Shown here one piece after another: positions 34,806 to 42,082 of a stretch of 64,000 nt of DNA (the first letter of the stretch is position 1; the number at the start of each line of letters is the position of its first letter). A program made the translations under genes and the position numbers. This DNA is from Flagellimonas nanhaiensis (GTDB lineage Bacteria > Bacteroidota > Bacteroidia > Flavobacteriales > Flavobacteriaceae). The stretch lies in assembly GCF_003382275.1 (NCBI RefSeq), contig NZ_QTJX01000001.1:1054001-1118000 (forward strand), in the 5' to 3' direction. The notes beneath the pieces are model-generated. The model was not told where the DNA came from, made no database searches, and was given only the letters and a program-made list of their open reading frames with translations.

Positions 34806-34845
34806 AGCTTCTCATAGTGTATTGAGTAAAGACACTATTGAAGCT
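34806..34845. terminator. Convergent-gene hairpin terminator
   Basis: Two stacked stems, AGCTTC/GAAGCT and ATAGTGT/ACACTAT, joined by a small internal loop, with an 11-nt apical loop. It lies between the converging MarC and M20 peptidase genes and overlaps the last codons of the latter. Confidence 0.65.
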
Positions 34846-36136
34846 TATATTTTCCCGAGAATAGTCTGTACATTAAAATGGCCACTCTTTTTGTCTGTAT
34901 AGGCAAGGTATCAAGATTGCCGAACTCATCATAGGTGTGATCCCCACCACCTCCAAAGCCCAGACCGTCAATTGCCATTTTAACATAGGGAGCCGCAAAG
35001 GCAATATCAGCAGCACCTGAGTCCATTGGGTCCACAAAGGAAACTTCTCCAACACCCATTTCCTTGCTTACCTCAGACAGGTAGCCCATTAACATTTTAT
35101 TGCCTTCAGTGGGAGCAAAAGGAGGGTAGCTGATATCAAATTGCAACTTGGCAGAAGTTCCAGGAAGGTTTTCATTGATTGCGTCTCTCATGGTGGACAT
35201 GGCCTTATCATGTATCTCTGGTGTAAGTGCTCTTATATCTCCAGTGGTCACAGCATATTTGGCCACTACATTGCTTTTGCCATAGGCATTTCCTCCATCC
35301 ATTTTTTGATCATGATCTACGGATGTACCGGCCAGCATCATACCTGGGTTAAAGGTCAAAAACTCTGTTTTGGATAAACTTTCGTAGAACTGGTTGAGTA
35401 TTCTTGAAGCTTCAAAAATTGCCCCTGAGCCAACGGAGGGGCTAAATATTCTGGAAGAATGTGCTGGAGTTCCCTCTACGGTAAGCTGCCATCCGGTATA
35501 CCCTCTTCTGGAGACATTTACTGTGGACAATTTTCCGTCACCATTTTCAAAACCCAAAGCTATGTCAGCTTCCTTTGCTGCATCTACCAAATCTTTTTTG
35601 GACAACTCAATGGGTGTTCCACTAAGTTCCTCATCGCCCGTCATAATTACGACAACGTTCATTTTTTTCAGTACTCCGGCGTCTCTTAGTGATTTCAATA
35701 CCTGAACAATGACCACATCCCCACCTTTCATGTCACTGACGCCGGGTCCGTTGATGACATTGTTATCCAGCATTTTATATTCTTGAAACGGGCTGGACAG
35801 TTCAAAAACAGTGTCCAAATGTCCAATTAAAAGAAATGTTGGACCTTTTCCCTGTTGTCTTGCAACCAAATGGCCAGCTCTTCCAAAATCAGAGCCATCT
35901 ACCCATTCTGCCTGCATTCCCATACCCTGAAATTCATCGATCAATACTTTTCCAACCTCTTTTACTCCTTCAAAATTCATGGTGCCACTGTTAATGTTCA
36001 CAATGGTTTTTAAGAGTTCTATGCCTTCATCATTACTTTTATCAACAGCCGTGATTATTCTTTTTTCGGTTGCATTGAACTGTGCGGTTGCCAAATTGGT
36101 AAGGACCAGCAGGAATATTAAAAATCGGTTTCTCAT
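34835..36136 (-). CDS. Exported M20-family metallopeptidase (glutamate carboxypeptidase-like)
   Basis: About 433 residues from the ATG at 36136, which gives a proper signal peptide (MRNRFLIFLLVLTNLATAQ); the frame runs further upstream but without an export signal at its end. Zinc-site motifs GHLDTV, GPGVSDMKGG and GDEELSGTP are intact, with the dimerisation domain in between (VNVSRRGYTGWQLTVEG). It likely hydrolyses peptides or N-acyl amino acids in the periplasm. Single gene. Confidence 0.9.
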   Translation of the reverse strand: MRNRFLIFLLVLTNLATAQFNATEKRIITAVDKSNDEGIELLKTIVNINSGTMNFEGVKEVGKVLIDEFQGMGMQAEWVDGSDFGRAGHLVARQQGKGPTFLLIGHLDTVFELSSPFQEYKMLDNNVINGPGVSDMKGGDVVIVQVLKSLRDAGVLKKMNVVVIMTGDEELSGTPIELSKKDLVDAAKEADIALGFENGDGKLSTVNVSRRGYTGWQLTVEGTPAHSSRIFSPSVGSGAIFEASRILNQFYESLSKTEFLTFNPGMMLAGTSVDHDQKMDGGNAYGKSNVVAKYAVTTGDIRALTPEIHDKAMSTMRDAINENLPGTSAKLQFDISYPPFAPTEGNKMLMGYLSEVSKEMGVGEVSFVDPMDSGAADIAFAAPYVKMAIDGLGFGGGGDHTYDEFGNLDTLPIQTKRVAILMYRLFSGKYKLQ

Positions 36137-36240
36137 TTGAGTTGAATATTTATGGTAAAACTTTGGATATAAACATAGCCAAAATTTAACCAAAAACTCG
36201 TACACTGATGTTCATGTGCCAAGAAAGGAGACACTAAATA

Positions 36241-36360
36241 AAAACCCCAGAAATTCTAAGGCTTTTGTGTAACTGTATTTGATCTTCAAAATGTATATTT
36301 AAGCAAGCGATAAAGAGTGTTGTTCTCTTCCCCCAAACACTTTGCCTTGATTAAGGCAAA
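36241..36360 (+). promoter_or_regulatory. Shared leader element, copy 1 (promoter plus hairpin)
   Basis: Block A AAAACCCCAGAAATTCTAAGG (36241-36261), a TATATTTAA box (36294-36302) and block C TCTTCCCCCAA (36326-36336). The same three blocks recur at 39216 with offsets 0, 53 and 86 (here 0, 53 and 85). Directly after comes a perfect hairpin TTTGCCTT-GATT-AAGGCAAA (36341-36360). TATATTT resembles the -7 box, so the CU-rich block and hairpin would lie in the 5' leader. Confidence 0.55.
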
Positions 36361-36405
36361 CGCCGAGCTAATAAACTTCATCAATAAACCTTAAAAAATG
36401 GAATC

Positions 36406-37542
36406 ATGTGGTACAATGACCTAAGACCGGATATAGAATTGACCAACGACCGGTATTCCCTGATTATGTTAGATCCGGATAACAATTATGAACGGGAAAT
36501 GACGGATAAGGACAAAAAACGGACCATAGCCAACATTCTTGAACTGAAAAAGGGAATTCTGGACAAAATTCCCAGTAAAACAGTGGACCGAAATTTGTTG
36601 CTCGCCTCATGGAACATAAAAAACTTCGGAAGACTGTTAGATCGTACCTCAGAATCCCTGTATTACATCGCAGAGATTATCAATGCTTTTGATATTGTGG
36701 CCATACAGGAAATCAATGGTGATTTGGAGCAGTTTAAAAAAGTAATGAAACTACTCGGTAGCGATTGGAAATATACCATCAGTGATGTTACCGAAGGTAG
36801 TGCCGGCAACGATGAGCGATTTGGTTTCATTTACGACTCCCGAAGGGTTACGCACTCCGGTTTGGCAGGAGAGTTGGTAATTCCTCCGGAAATGATAACC
36901 GATAATCCCGCTATTAAACAATTAAAGAGGACACCCGCTTTTACGGGATTTGAAAGCGGTTGGAGAAAATTTTCAATTGTAAGCCTGCATTTGCATCCTG
37001 GAGATGGAAGCGATGACAAAGAGATACGTAAGGAGGAAGTCAGATTGCTATTAGATCTATTGGAAGAAAAACTGGAAAATGCACCATTTGAGGACCGCAA
37101 CATGATTATCCTAGGTGATACTAATCTGTACGAAGATGACGATGATATTGTGGACCTATTTACCGATAAAGGTTTTTTGGAAAGCGATGGACTCCATGGA
37201 AAGTTTACCAACACTAGTCTTAACCAGATTTATGATCGCATCTTTTTGAATGTACACGATTATTTTACTATTAGTACCGATGAGGCGGGAAATGAAAGAG
37301 GTGATGTATTCCACTTGTTTGATTATGTGTACAAGAATACTGATGCGGAAATAGCCAAATACCATGATTTAATGCTAGAACACAAAGATGATCCATCAAC
37401 CTTGACCTCCGATGCAGCTTTTAAAAAGTATTTCAACACGTATTGGAAGCGAAATCAAATGAGTGATCACTTACCCGTTTGGCTCGAAATAGAGGTTGAT
37501 AGCAGCCCCAATTTTTTGAAGAACAAACTGGGAAGGTTTTAA
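36406..37542 (+). CDS. Endonuclease/exonuclease/phosphatase-fold protein
   Basis: A 378-residue protein of the DNase I-like fold: ASWNIKNFGR, VAIQEINGD (metal-binding Glu), MIILGDTNLYEDDDD (Asp/Asn) and the terminal SDHLPVWLEIE. It has no signal peptide. It cleaves a phosphodiester or phosphoester; the substrate is unknown. It is expressed from the long leader at 36241. It is followed by two small membrane proteins after 19 bp, so the three may form an operon. Confidence 0.87.
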   Translation: MWYNDLRPDIELTNDRYSLIMLDPDNNYEREMTDKDKKRTIANILELKKGILDKIPSKTVDRNLLLASWNIKNFGRLLDRTSESLYYIAEIINAFDIVAIQEINGDLEQFKKVMKLLGSDWKYTISDVTEGSAGNDERFGFIYDSRRVTHSGLAGELVIPPEMITDNPAIKQLKRTPAFTGFESGWRKFSIVSLHLHPGDGSDDKEIRKEEVRLLLDLLEEKLENAPFEDRNMIILGDTNLYEDDDDIVDLFTDKGFLESDGLHGKFTNTSLNQIYDRIFLNVHDYFTISTDEAGNERGDVFHLFDYVYKNTDAEIAKYHDLMLEHKDDPSTLTSDAAFKKYFNTYWKRNQMSDHLPVWLEIEVDSSPNFLKNKLGRF

Positions 37543-37561
37543 ACAATAAAACAACCATCAA

Positions 37562-37957
37562 ATGGAAAGAACTGAAATTTTTCGAGAGCTTGATTCCTTG
37601 GTCCCATCCATTCTATTGGCACTTTTGATTTTTTTGATGGGCATGGAATTTTTCCTCAATACCAATGACGTTGAAGGGGACACCGTAAAGGCCCGACTAC
37701 GCGAATGGGCTTATGGAAAACTATTTTTCATAACATTTTTGTGGGGTGTACTTACCGGCCATTTCTTTTTCGGTTCCGAAAACCCCATCATCAAAAAAAC
37801 CGAATGGAGTGTAGCGGCCATTATTGCGATGTCACTCATTTTAATTGGGATTGGCAGATTGATCAAATTCAAGATCAAGGCCAAGCACCAACTATTGTTG
37901 TTGGTATTTGGCATTTTGTTTGGCCATTTTTTCTTTTCTATGAACTATAATCCATAG
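37562..37957 (+). CDS. Small membrane protein, twin 1
   Basis: 131 residues with about four helices (LVPSILLALLIFLMGMEFFL, KLFFITFLWGVLTGHFFFG, WSVAAIIAMSLILIGIG, LLLVFGILFGHFFF). The motif FLWGVLTGHFFF parallels WLWGLATAQIFF in the next gene, so both may be diverged copies. No family is recognised. Only 2 bp separate its stop from the next ATG. Confidence 0.7.
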   Translation: MERTEIFRELDSLVPSILLALLIFLMGMEFFLNTNDVEGDTVKARLREWAYGKLFFITFLWGVLTGHFFFGSENPIIKKTEWSVAAIIAMSLILIGIGRLIKFKIKAKHQLLLLVFGILFGHFFFSMNYNP

Positions 37958-37959
37958 CC

Positions 37960-38397
37960 ATGTCAAAAAATGTAGGTGAAAATATCAACCAAAGGGTAAA
38001 AACCTTCTTATTACATGATAATTTAAAGCGGGTACAGCGTATCGTGATTATCATATTTGTGCTTGTTATTGCACTTGACGTACTTTTTGTAATCAACGAA
38101 GAGGATGAATTTCCAACGTTCAGTTTGATTGTTCATGAGGCTGCAGCCCACCAATATTTTGTCGTCACATGGTTATGGGGACTGGCTACAGCTCAGATAT
38201 TCTTTCCCCGCGTACAGAAAATGAACACCATTTCAAGTTTGAACAAGGTTATTGCAGTATTGCTGATAACCAGTTTTCTGGTGATTTTCGGTAGTATTTA
38301 TAAAGATGTATTTGAAGCGATTTTATGGCAGGTACTGTTGTTTATTTCTGGGGCTATATTTGGATATTATCTACTGCCCAATGATTTTGTAGAGTAA
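37960..38397 (+). CDS. Small membrane protein, twin 2
   Basis: 145 residues: a basic cytosolic N-terminus, then about four helices (IVIIIFVLVIALDVLFVI, FVVTWLWGLATAQIFFP, VIAVLLITSFLVIFGSIY, ILWQVLLFISGAIFGYYLL). It shares the W-G-x-x-T-x-x-F-F helix with the preceding protein, suggesting a heteromeric pair. Function unknown. Confidence 0.7.
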   Translation: MSKNVGENINQRVKTFLLHDNLKRVQRIVIIIFVLVIALDVLFVINEEDEFPTFSLIVHEAAAHQYFVVTWLWGLATAQIFFPRVQKMNTISSLNKVIAVLLITSFLVIFGSIYKDVFEAILWQVLLFISGAIFGYYLLPNDFVE

Positions 38398-38457
38398 TCC
38401 GATTGTCTATGCTCTAAATCATTGACTTGGGAGCCTGGTTTTTGTAACTTAAAGGCT

Positions 38458-39153
38458 ATGGACAAGTTGACTGTCATTGTACTGTTTGTTTTTTTAGTGT
38501 TCAATAGCATCTTGGGCCAGGAAGATTATACATCCAAAAGAAAACAGATGGTGGATGCCCAGATCAAGGCTCGGGGTATAGTGGATTACAAAACGCTCTA
38601 TGCGCTGTTAAACGTACCCAGGCATGAATTTGTTCCGGAAGAAATGAAACCCTATGCCTATAACGACAATCCGTTACCCATTGGTATGGGACAGACCATT
38701 TCCCAACCCTATATCGTGGCCTTTATGACCCAATCTCTCCAACTAAAAGGAAAACATAGGGTTTTGGAAATCGGGACGGGCTCAGGATATCAAGCTGCTG
38801 TGTTGGGTAAGATTGTGGACTCCGTCTATACCATTGAAATTGTTGACGAACTGGCCCAAAGGGCCAAAGAGACGTTGGCTCGTTTGGAATATACCAATGT
38901 GATGGTACGGAGTGGGGATGGTTACAACGGCTGGCCTAAAAAAGCCCCCTTTGATGCCATTATGGTGACAGCAGGTGCCGAATACATTCCCCAACCTTTG
39001 ATTGATCAGCTCAAAGTGGGGGGTAGGCTGATTATTCCAGTGGGACCACACAACCGTGTCCGTAATTTGGTGCTGGTAACTAAAAAGAAAAACAAGATTG
39101 TTAAAAAGAACCTGATGGCCGTTCGGTTTGTGCCCTTTACCCGAGATGAATGA
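38458..39153 (+). CDS. pcm: Protein-L-isoaspartate O-methyltransferase with export signal
   Basis: About 231 residues from the ATG at 38458; the frame extends to 38422 with non-family residues. It repairs isoaspartyl residues using S-adenosylmethionine. Motifs: GMGQTISQPYIVAFMTQ, SAM loop VLEIGTGSGYQAAVLG, DAIMVTAGAEYIPQPLIDQLKVGGRLIIPVG. Residues 1-20 (KLTVIVLFVFLVFNSILGQ) look like a signal peptide, so it may be periplasmic even though SAM is cytosolic; several bacterial Pcm proteins show this puzzle. Confidence 0.9.
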   Translation: MDKLTVIVLFVFLVFNSILGQEDYTSKRKQMVDAQIKARGIVDYKTLYALLNVPRHEFVPEEMKPYAYNDNPLPIGMGQTISQPYIVAFMTQSLQLKGKHRVLEIGTGSGYQAAVLGKIVDSVYTIEIVDELAQRAKETLARLEYTNVMVRSGDGYNGWPKKAPFDAIMVTAGAEYIPQPLIDQLKVGGRLIIPVGPHNRVRNLVLVTKKKNKIVKKNLMAVRFVPFTRDE

Positions 39154-39215
39154 TTATAGCCCACTTTTTGTCAATCCGTAAGAGTTAGGAGTGGCAAAGC
39201 GCTTGAAACTGCAGA

Positions 39216-39381
39216 AAAACCCCAGAATTTTTAAGGTTTCCCTATAATGGATTTTTAAAACTAATCTATATATTTAACTGTCAGGTGCTTACACTTAATT
39301 TTCTTCCCCCAACACCATAATTGTCCAAGTATGGCATGTGTTTAAGGTCCACTTTCTTCTGGAATTGGATGTTTGGACAAT
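39216..39381 (+). promoter_or_regulatory. Shared leader element, copy 2 (promoter plus long hairpin)
   Basis: AAAACCCCAGAATTTTTAAGG (39216-39236), TATATTTAA (39269-39277) and TCTTCCCCCAA (39302-39312), the same blocks and spacing as at 36241. A 9-bp inverted repeat ATTGTCCAA (39320-39328) / TTGGACAAT (39373-39381) follows, again placing a hairpin after the CU-rich block. It occupies the 304-bp gap 39154-39457, which has no gene. Confidence 0.55.
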
Positions 39382-39457
39382 GCTGTCAATATGGACTTGA
39401 AGTAGCACAGGTCATTTTTAGTCGAAAAATGAAATAACGTAATTAAAATTCAACATC

Positions 39458-39814
39458 ATGGAAGAAGAAAAAACAGAAAGTTTGGTAATTCCCTGCAATG
39501 GAGCAGAATCAAAGGATTGGTATGCATGGGTCAACAAAATGCCGCCACCCCCGGATGATTTTCACGTGGTCGGGGAGGTTTTGGTGCCAAATCCGGGCGT
39601 GGAACCCATACTCATTCCCAAACAGCCCCAGGGAATCAATCCCCAAATTTTGTTGCTAGATCTGTTTCTGCATCAAAAACCCGGTATTTGGCCAAGAGTA
39701 ATGGTCTGGAAACCTGTTCGGTACGACAAAATGCACAATGTGCCCTATACCCAGGTCACAGTCTTCTGTGGCGATGAGGTCATTGCCGACATGACTGTGG
39801 AGATAGTACATTGA
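39458..39814 (+). CDS. Hypothetical protein
   Basis: A 118-residue soluble protein, beta-rich and Pro-rich (WYAWVNKMPPPPDDFHVVGEV, then PNPGVEPILIPKQPQGINPQIL). No signal peptide and no recognised family. It is the gene controlled by the second long leader, which supports it being expressed. 43 bp upstream of the next, exported, protein. Confidence 0.65.
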   Translation: MEEEKTESLVIPCNGAESKDWYAWVNKMPPPPDDFHVVGEVLVPNPGVEPILIPKQPQGINPQILLLDLFLHQKPGIWPRVMVWKPVRYDKMHNVPYTQVTVFCGDEVIADMTVEIVH

Positions 39815-39857
39815 GTAATGTTCTACAATTGATATCCAACGAATTAAACCATCAAAA

Positions 39858-40451
39858 ATGAAAAAATATTTCTGTGCACTGATTCTTTTCCATAGCCTTG
39901 CTTCAATGGCCCAAAGTAACATTGAAACTCTGGACATCTACGAAGAATCCAAAAAAATTGGGTTGGTCTCCTATTTGACCTTGATACAGCATTACGCCCC
40001 ACAGGCCGTAATTTATGCAGACAAAAACATACAGGATGCCACAGCTGTGGATGAGGTGAACAAGAGTTATATTTTTTTGACCATTGGGTTTAATTCCCTT
40101 ATCAATCAATTGTCTGCGGACATGAACCAAAAAAACTCGCCTTCACGATATAAAAAATTGAACACGTATCTAAAGGACAGGAACGGGAACAAAAAGATAG
40201 AAAACTATTACACCTTATTGGAGCTTATAGAATTTCATTTTATGAAATTGTATTATATGAATGATGGAAGCTCCACCCAAAAAATAGTGGGGCCAGATGA
40301 GGCCTTGGCATTTGTGGGAGGCGTGCCCTACACTATATACAAGGACTTTAAGGCCGTGAACACCGCAAAGGTGGCCGCACTGACCACCCTTTTAAAAGAA
40401 CTGCGGTTAAAATCCCTGAGTGAGATCCTGCCCAAGAAGGGCAAAGAATAA
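39858..40451 (+). CDS. Exported hypothetical protein
   Basis: 197 residues with a signal peptide (MKKYFCALILFHSLASMAQ). The mature part is helical (EESKKIGLVSYLTLIQHYAPQAV, YYTLLELIEFHFMKLYYM) and ends in a basic tail. No family is recognised. Same direction as, and close behind, the 118-residue protein. Confidence 0.65.
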   Translation: MKKYFCALILFHSLASMAQSNIETLDIYEESKKIGLVSYLTLIQHYAPQAVIYADKNIQDATAVDEVNKSYIFLTIGFNSLINQLSADMNQKNSPSRYKKLNTYLKDRNGNKKIENYYTLLELIEFHFMKLYYMNDGSSTQKIVGPDEALAFVGGVPYTIYKDFKAVNTAKVAALTTLLKELRLKSLSEILPKKGKE

Positions 40452-40533
40452 ACACTTGCTGATCTATACGCCAAAGCAGAAAAAGGGTACGGATTCTTTA
40501 AGTATATTAGCTACATAAGTGCCATTCTGTACC

Positions 40534-41118
40534 ATGAAAAAAAAGACCAGCTTTAATGCGGATAGATTGATAGGGCTATCCGCTATATTGATCAGTTTAT
40601 TGACCTTGTTCATTTTTTTATATCAAACCAACTTGTTGAAAGAACAGAGCAGGCTATCTGTAAGACCTAGGTTGACTTTCAGCAAGACCATTAACAAGAC
40701 CGTGACCATGAGTGCCACAGATTCTGTTAGTTCCGTTAGGATTAATTTGAGCTTGACCGTACGTAATGATGGATTAGGACCTGCCATAGTTCAATCGAAC
40801 AACATACTCGATAAAGGACAGCGATACGATAACATTATCACGTTTTTTGATGAGGTATATCCCAAACTAAAGGAATATGGGGTCTTTTCCCAGGTCACAG
40901 AACTAAAAGTGGGGGAGGCTGTACCCGCATCGGAGACCATAGGACTCTTTACCTATGAGTACAACCAGAACCGCGAAGATGAAATTAAGGAGTATTTAAA
41001 TATCACTGAGTCCTACGAGTTTCCTTTTGCTATACTGATCGAGTATTCTTCCATGTATGAGGAGAAATGGGTGGTCAACTCCAACATAGAGGGAGAGCAC
41101 CCAAAACAATTGGATTGA
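40534..41118 (+). CDS. Single-pass membrane-anchored hypothetical protein
   Basis: About 194 residues from the ATG at 40534 (a GTG at 40519 is less likely). One N-terminal helix (LIGLSAILISLLTLFIFLY), a coiled linker, then a beta-rich domain (SVRINLSLTVRNDGLGPAIV) reminiscent of small immunoglobulin-like extracytoplasmic domains. No known family. Confidence 0.62.
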   Translation: MKKKTSFNADRLIGLSAILISLLTLFIFLYQTNLLKEQSRLSVRPRLTFSKTINKTVTMSATDSVSSVRINLSLTVRNDGLGPAIVQSNNILDKGQRYDNIITFFDEVYPKLKEYGVFSQVTELKVGEAVPASETIGLFTYEYNQNREDEIKEYLNITESYEFPFAILIEYSSMYEEKWVVNSNIEGEHPKQLD

Positions 41119-41169
41119 TGAAAAAAATTAGCTCAAAAAGCATATATTGAGAACTTCAATCCGTCCCGA

Positions 41170-41547
41170 ATGCAAGAAATTGACCTACACACCGTTAAAA
41201 AGCTATTGAATTCCAATTCGTTAAGCCTGACAGCGACACAAGGGGCACTGTGCCTGCCCATCTTACAAAGGATATATAAAAAGATGAAGATTGGAATACA
41301 ATTTGGTGGAATACAGGTGAAAGGTTCCCGTATTGTGAACGGCCACCACCGATACATCTGTTCCCAACTGGTCAAGATTGAAATTGAACAGATTGAATGG
41401 GAAATACCCAAAAGCGCGATGGATCATGAATGGTCAAAAATCAATATAGTTGAGGAAGATTATGAAGATGAGGACCAGATCAAGGAACATAATAAAAGGG
41501 ATGCCGAATTGAATGGTGTGGATGAAAGTACTTTCGACGATTTATAA
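41170..41547 (+). CDS. ParB/sulfiredoxin-like domain protein
   Basis: A 125-residue protein with the ParB/Srx signature IVNGHHRYICSQLV (56-69) preceded by a strand-rich IGIQFGGIQVKGS, and an acidic C-terminus (EEDYEDEDQIKEHNKRDAEL). Proteins of this small fold bind nucleotides or act as nucleases or ATP-using enzymes. There is no helix-turn-helix, so it is not a partition ParB. It ends 21 bp before the HAD gene and the pair probably works together. Confidence 0.7.
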   Translation: MQEIDLHTVKKLLNSNSLSLTATQGALCLPILQRIYKKMKIGIQFGGIQVKGSRIVNGHHRYICSQLVKIEIEQIEWEIPKSAMDHEWSKINIVEEDYEDEDQIKEHNKRDAELNGVDESTFDDL

Positions 41548-41556
41548 AATATGGAT

Positions 41557-41564
41557 TAACTTTG
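41557..41564 (+). promoter_or_regulatory. Possible -7 box TAACTTTG before HAD gene
   Basis: An exact match to TAnnTTTG only 4 bp before the ATG at 41569. If used, the transcript would begin at or next to the ATG (leaderless). No clear -33 TTTG is present, so it may be chance. Confidence 0.3.
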
Positions 41565-41568
41565 CAAC

Positions 41569-42018
41569 ATGTTGATATTATTGGACATAGATGGAGTAAT
41601 GGTTCCCAACAGCAATTGGAAAAGGCCCGAATTCGAGGATGATGGTTTTCCAAGGTTCAGCAGTAAGGCGACCAATAGCCTGCAGAAAATAATTTCTGAA
41701 ACAGGCGCGGGGATTCTATTGACCACATCGCACAAGTCCAATTATCCCATAAAAAAATGGCGGAACATATTCTCCACCAGAGGTCTGCGCAACGTAAACA
41801 TCCAAAAGCTCAGGACAAATACGTTGCACCTGAACAGAAAGGAAGAACTTATACGGTGGTGGAACAAAAGGAACGAAGATCACTTTGTGATCATTGATGA
41901 TGACAAGACGTTGAACAGCCTCCCGGCCCCCATGAAGGCCAAATTGGTACAGCCCAGTGCCACGGTGGGGCTTAATGAAGCCCTGGCCGATACCGCCATA
42001 CAGATCTTAAAATCCTGA
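41569..42018 (+). CDS. HAD-superfamily hydrolase (Swiss-army-knife RNA repair-type)
   Basis: A 149-residue compact HAD domain: motif I LLDIDGVMV (Asp6, Asp8), motif II LLTTSHKSN and motif IV HFVIIDDDKTL. The minimal HAD without a cap is the type found in multi-domain RNA-repair proteins and in small phosphatases. It forms a probable two-gene unit with the ParB-like gene and ends at a terminator. Confidence 0.82.
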   Translation: MLILLDIDGVMVPNSNWKRPEFEDDGFPRFSSKATNSLQKIISETGAGILLTTSHKSNYPIKKWRNIFSTRGLRNVNIQKLRTNTLHLNRKEELIRWWNKRNEDHFVIIDDDKTLNSLPAPMKAKLVQPSATVGLNEALADTAIQILKS

Positions 42019-42043
42019 TTGCATAGGAAAGCTACGTTTTACG

Positions 42044-42067
42044 ACCCATCTTTTAGGTGGGTTTTTT
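42044..42067 (+). terminator. Intrinsic terminator after HAD gene
   Basis: A 7-bp stem ACCCATC/GGTGGGT (one T-G pair), loop TTTTA, then a T run. It separates the ParB/HAD unit from the HEPN-motif gene. Confidence 0.75.
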
Positions 42068-42082
42068 GTATTGGAATGTTAA

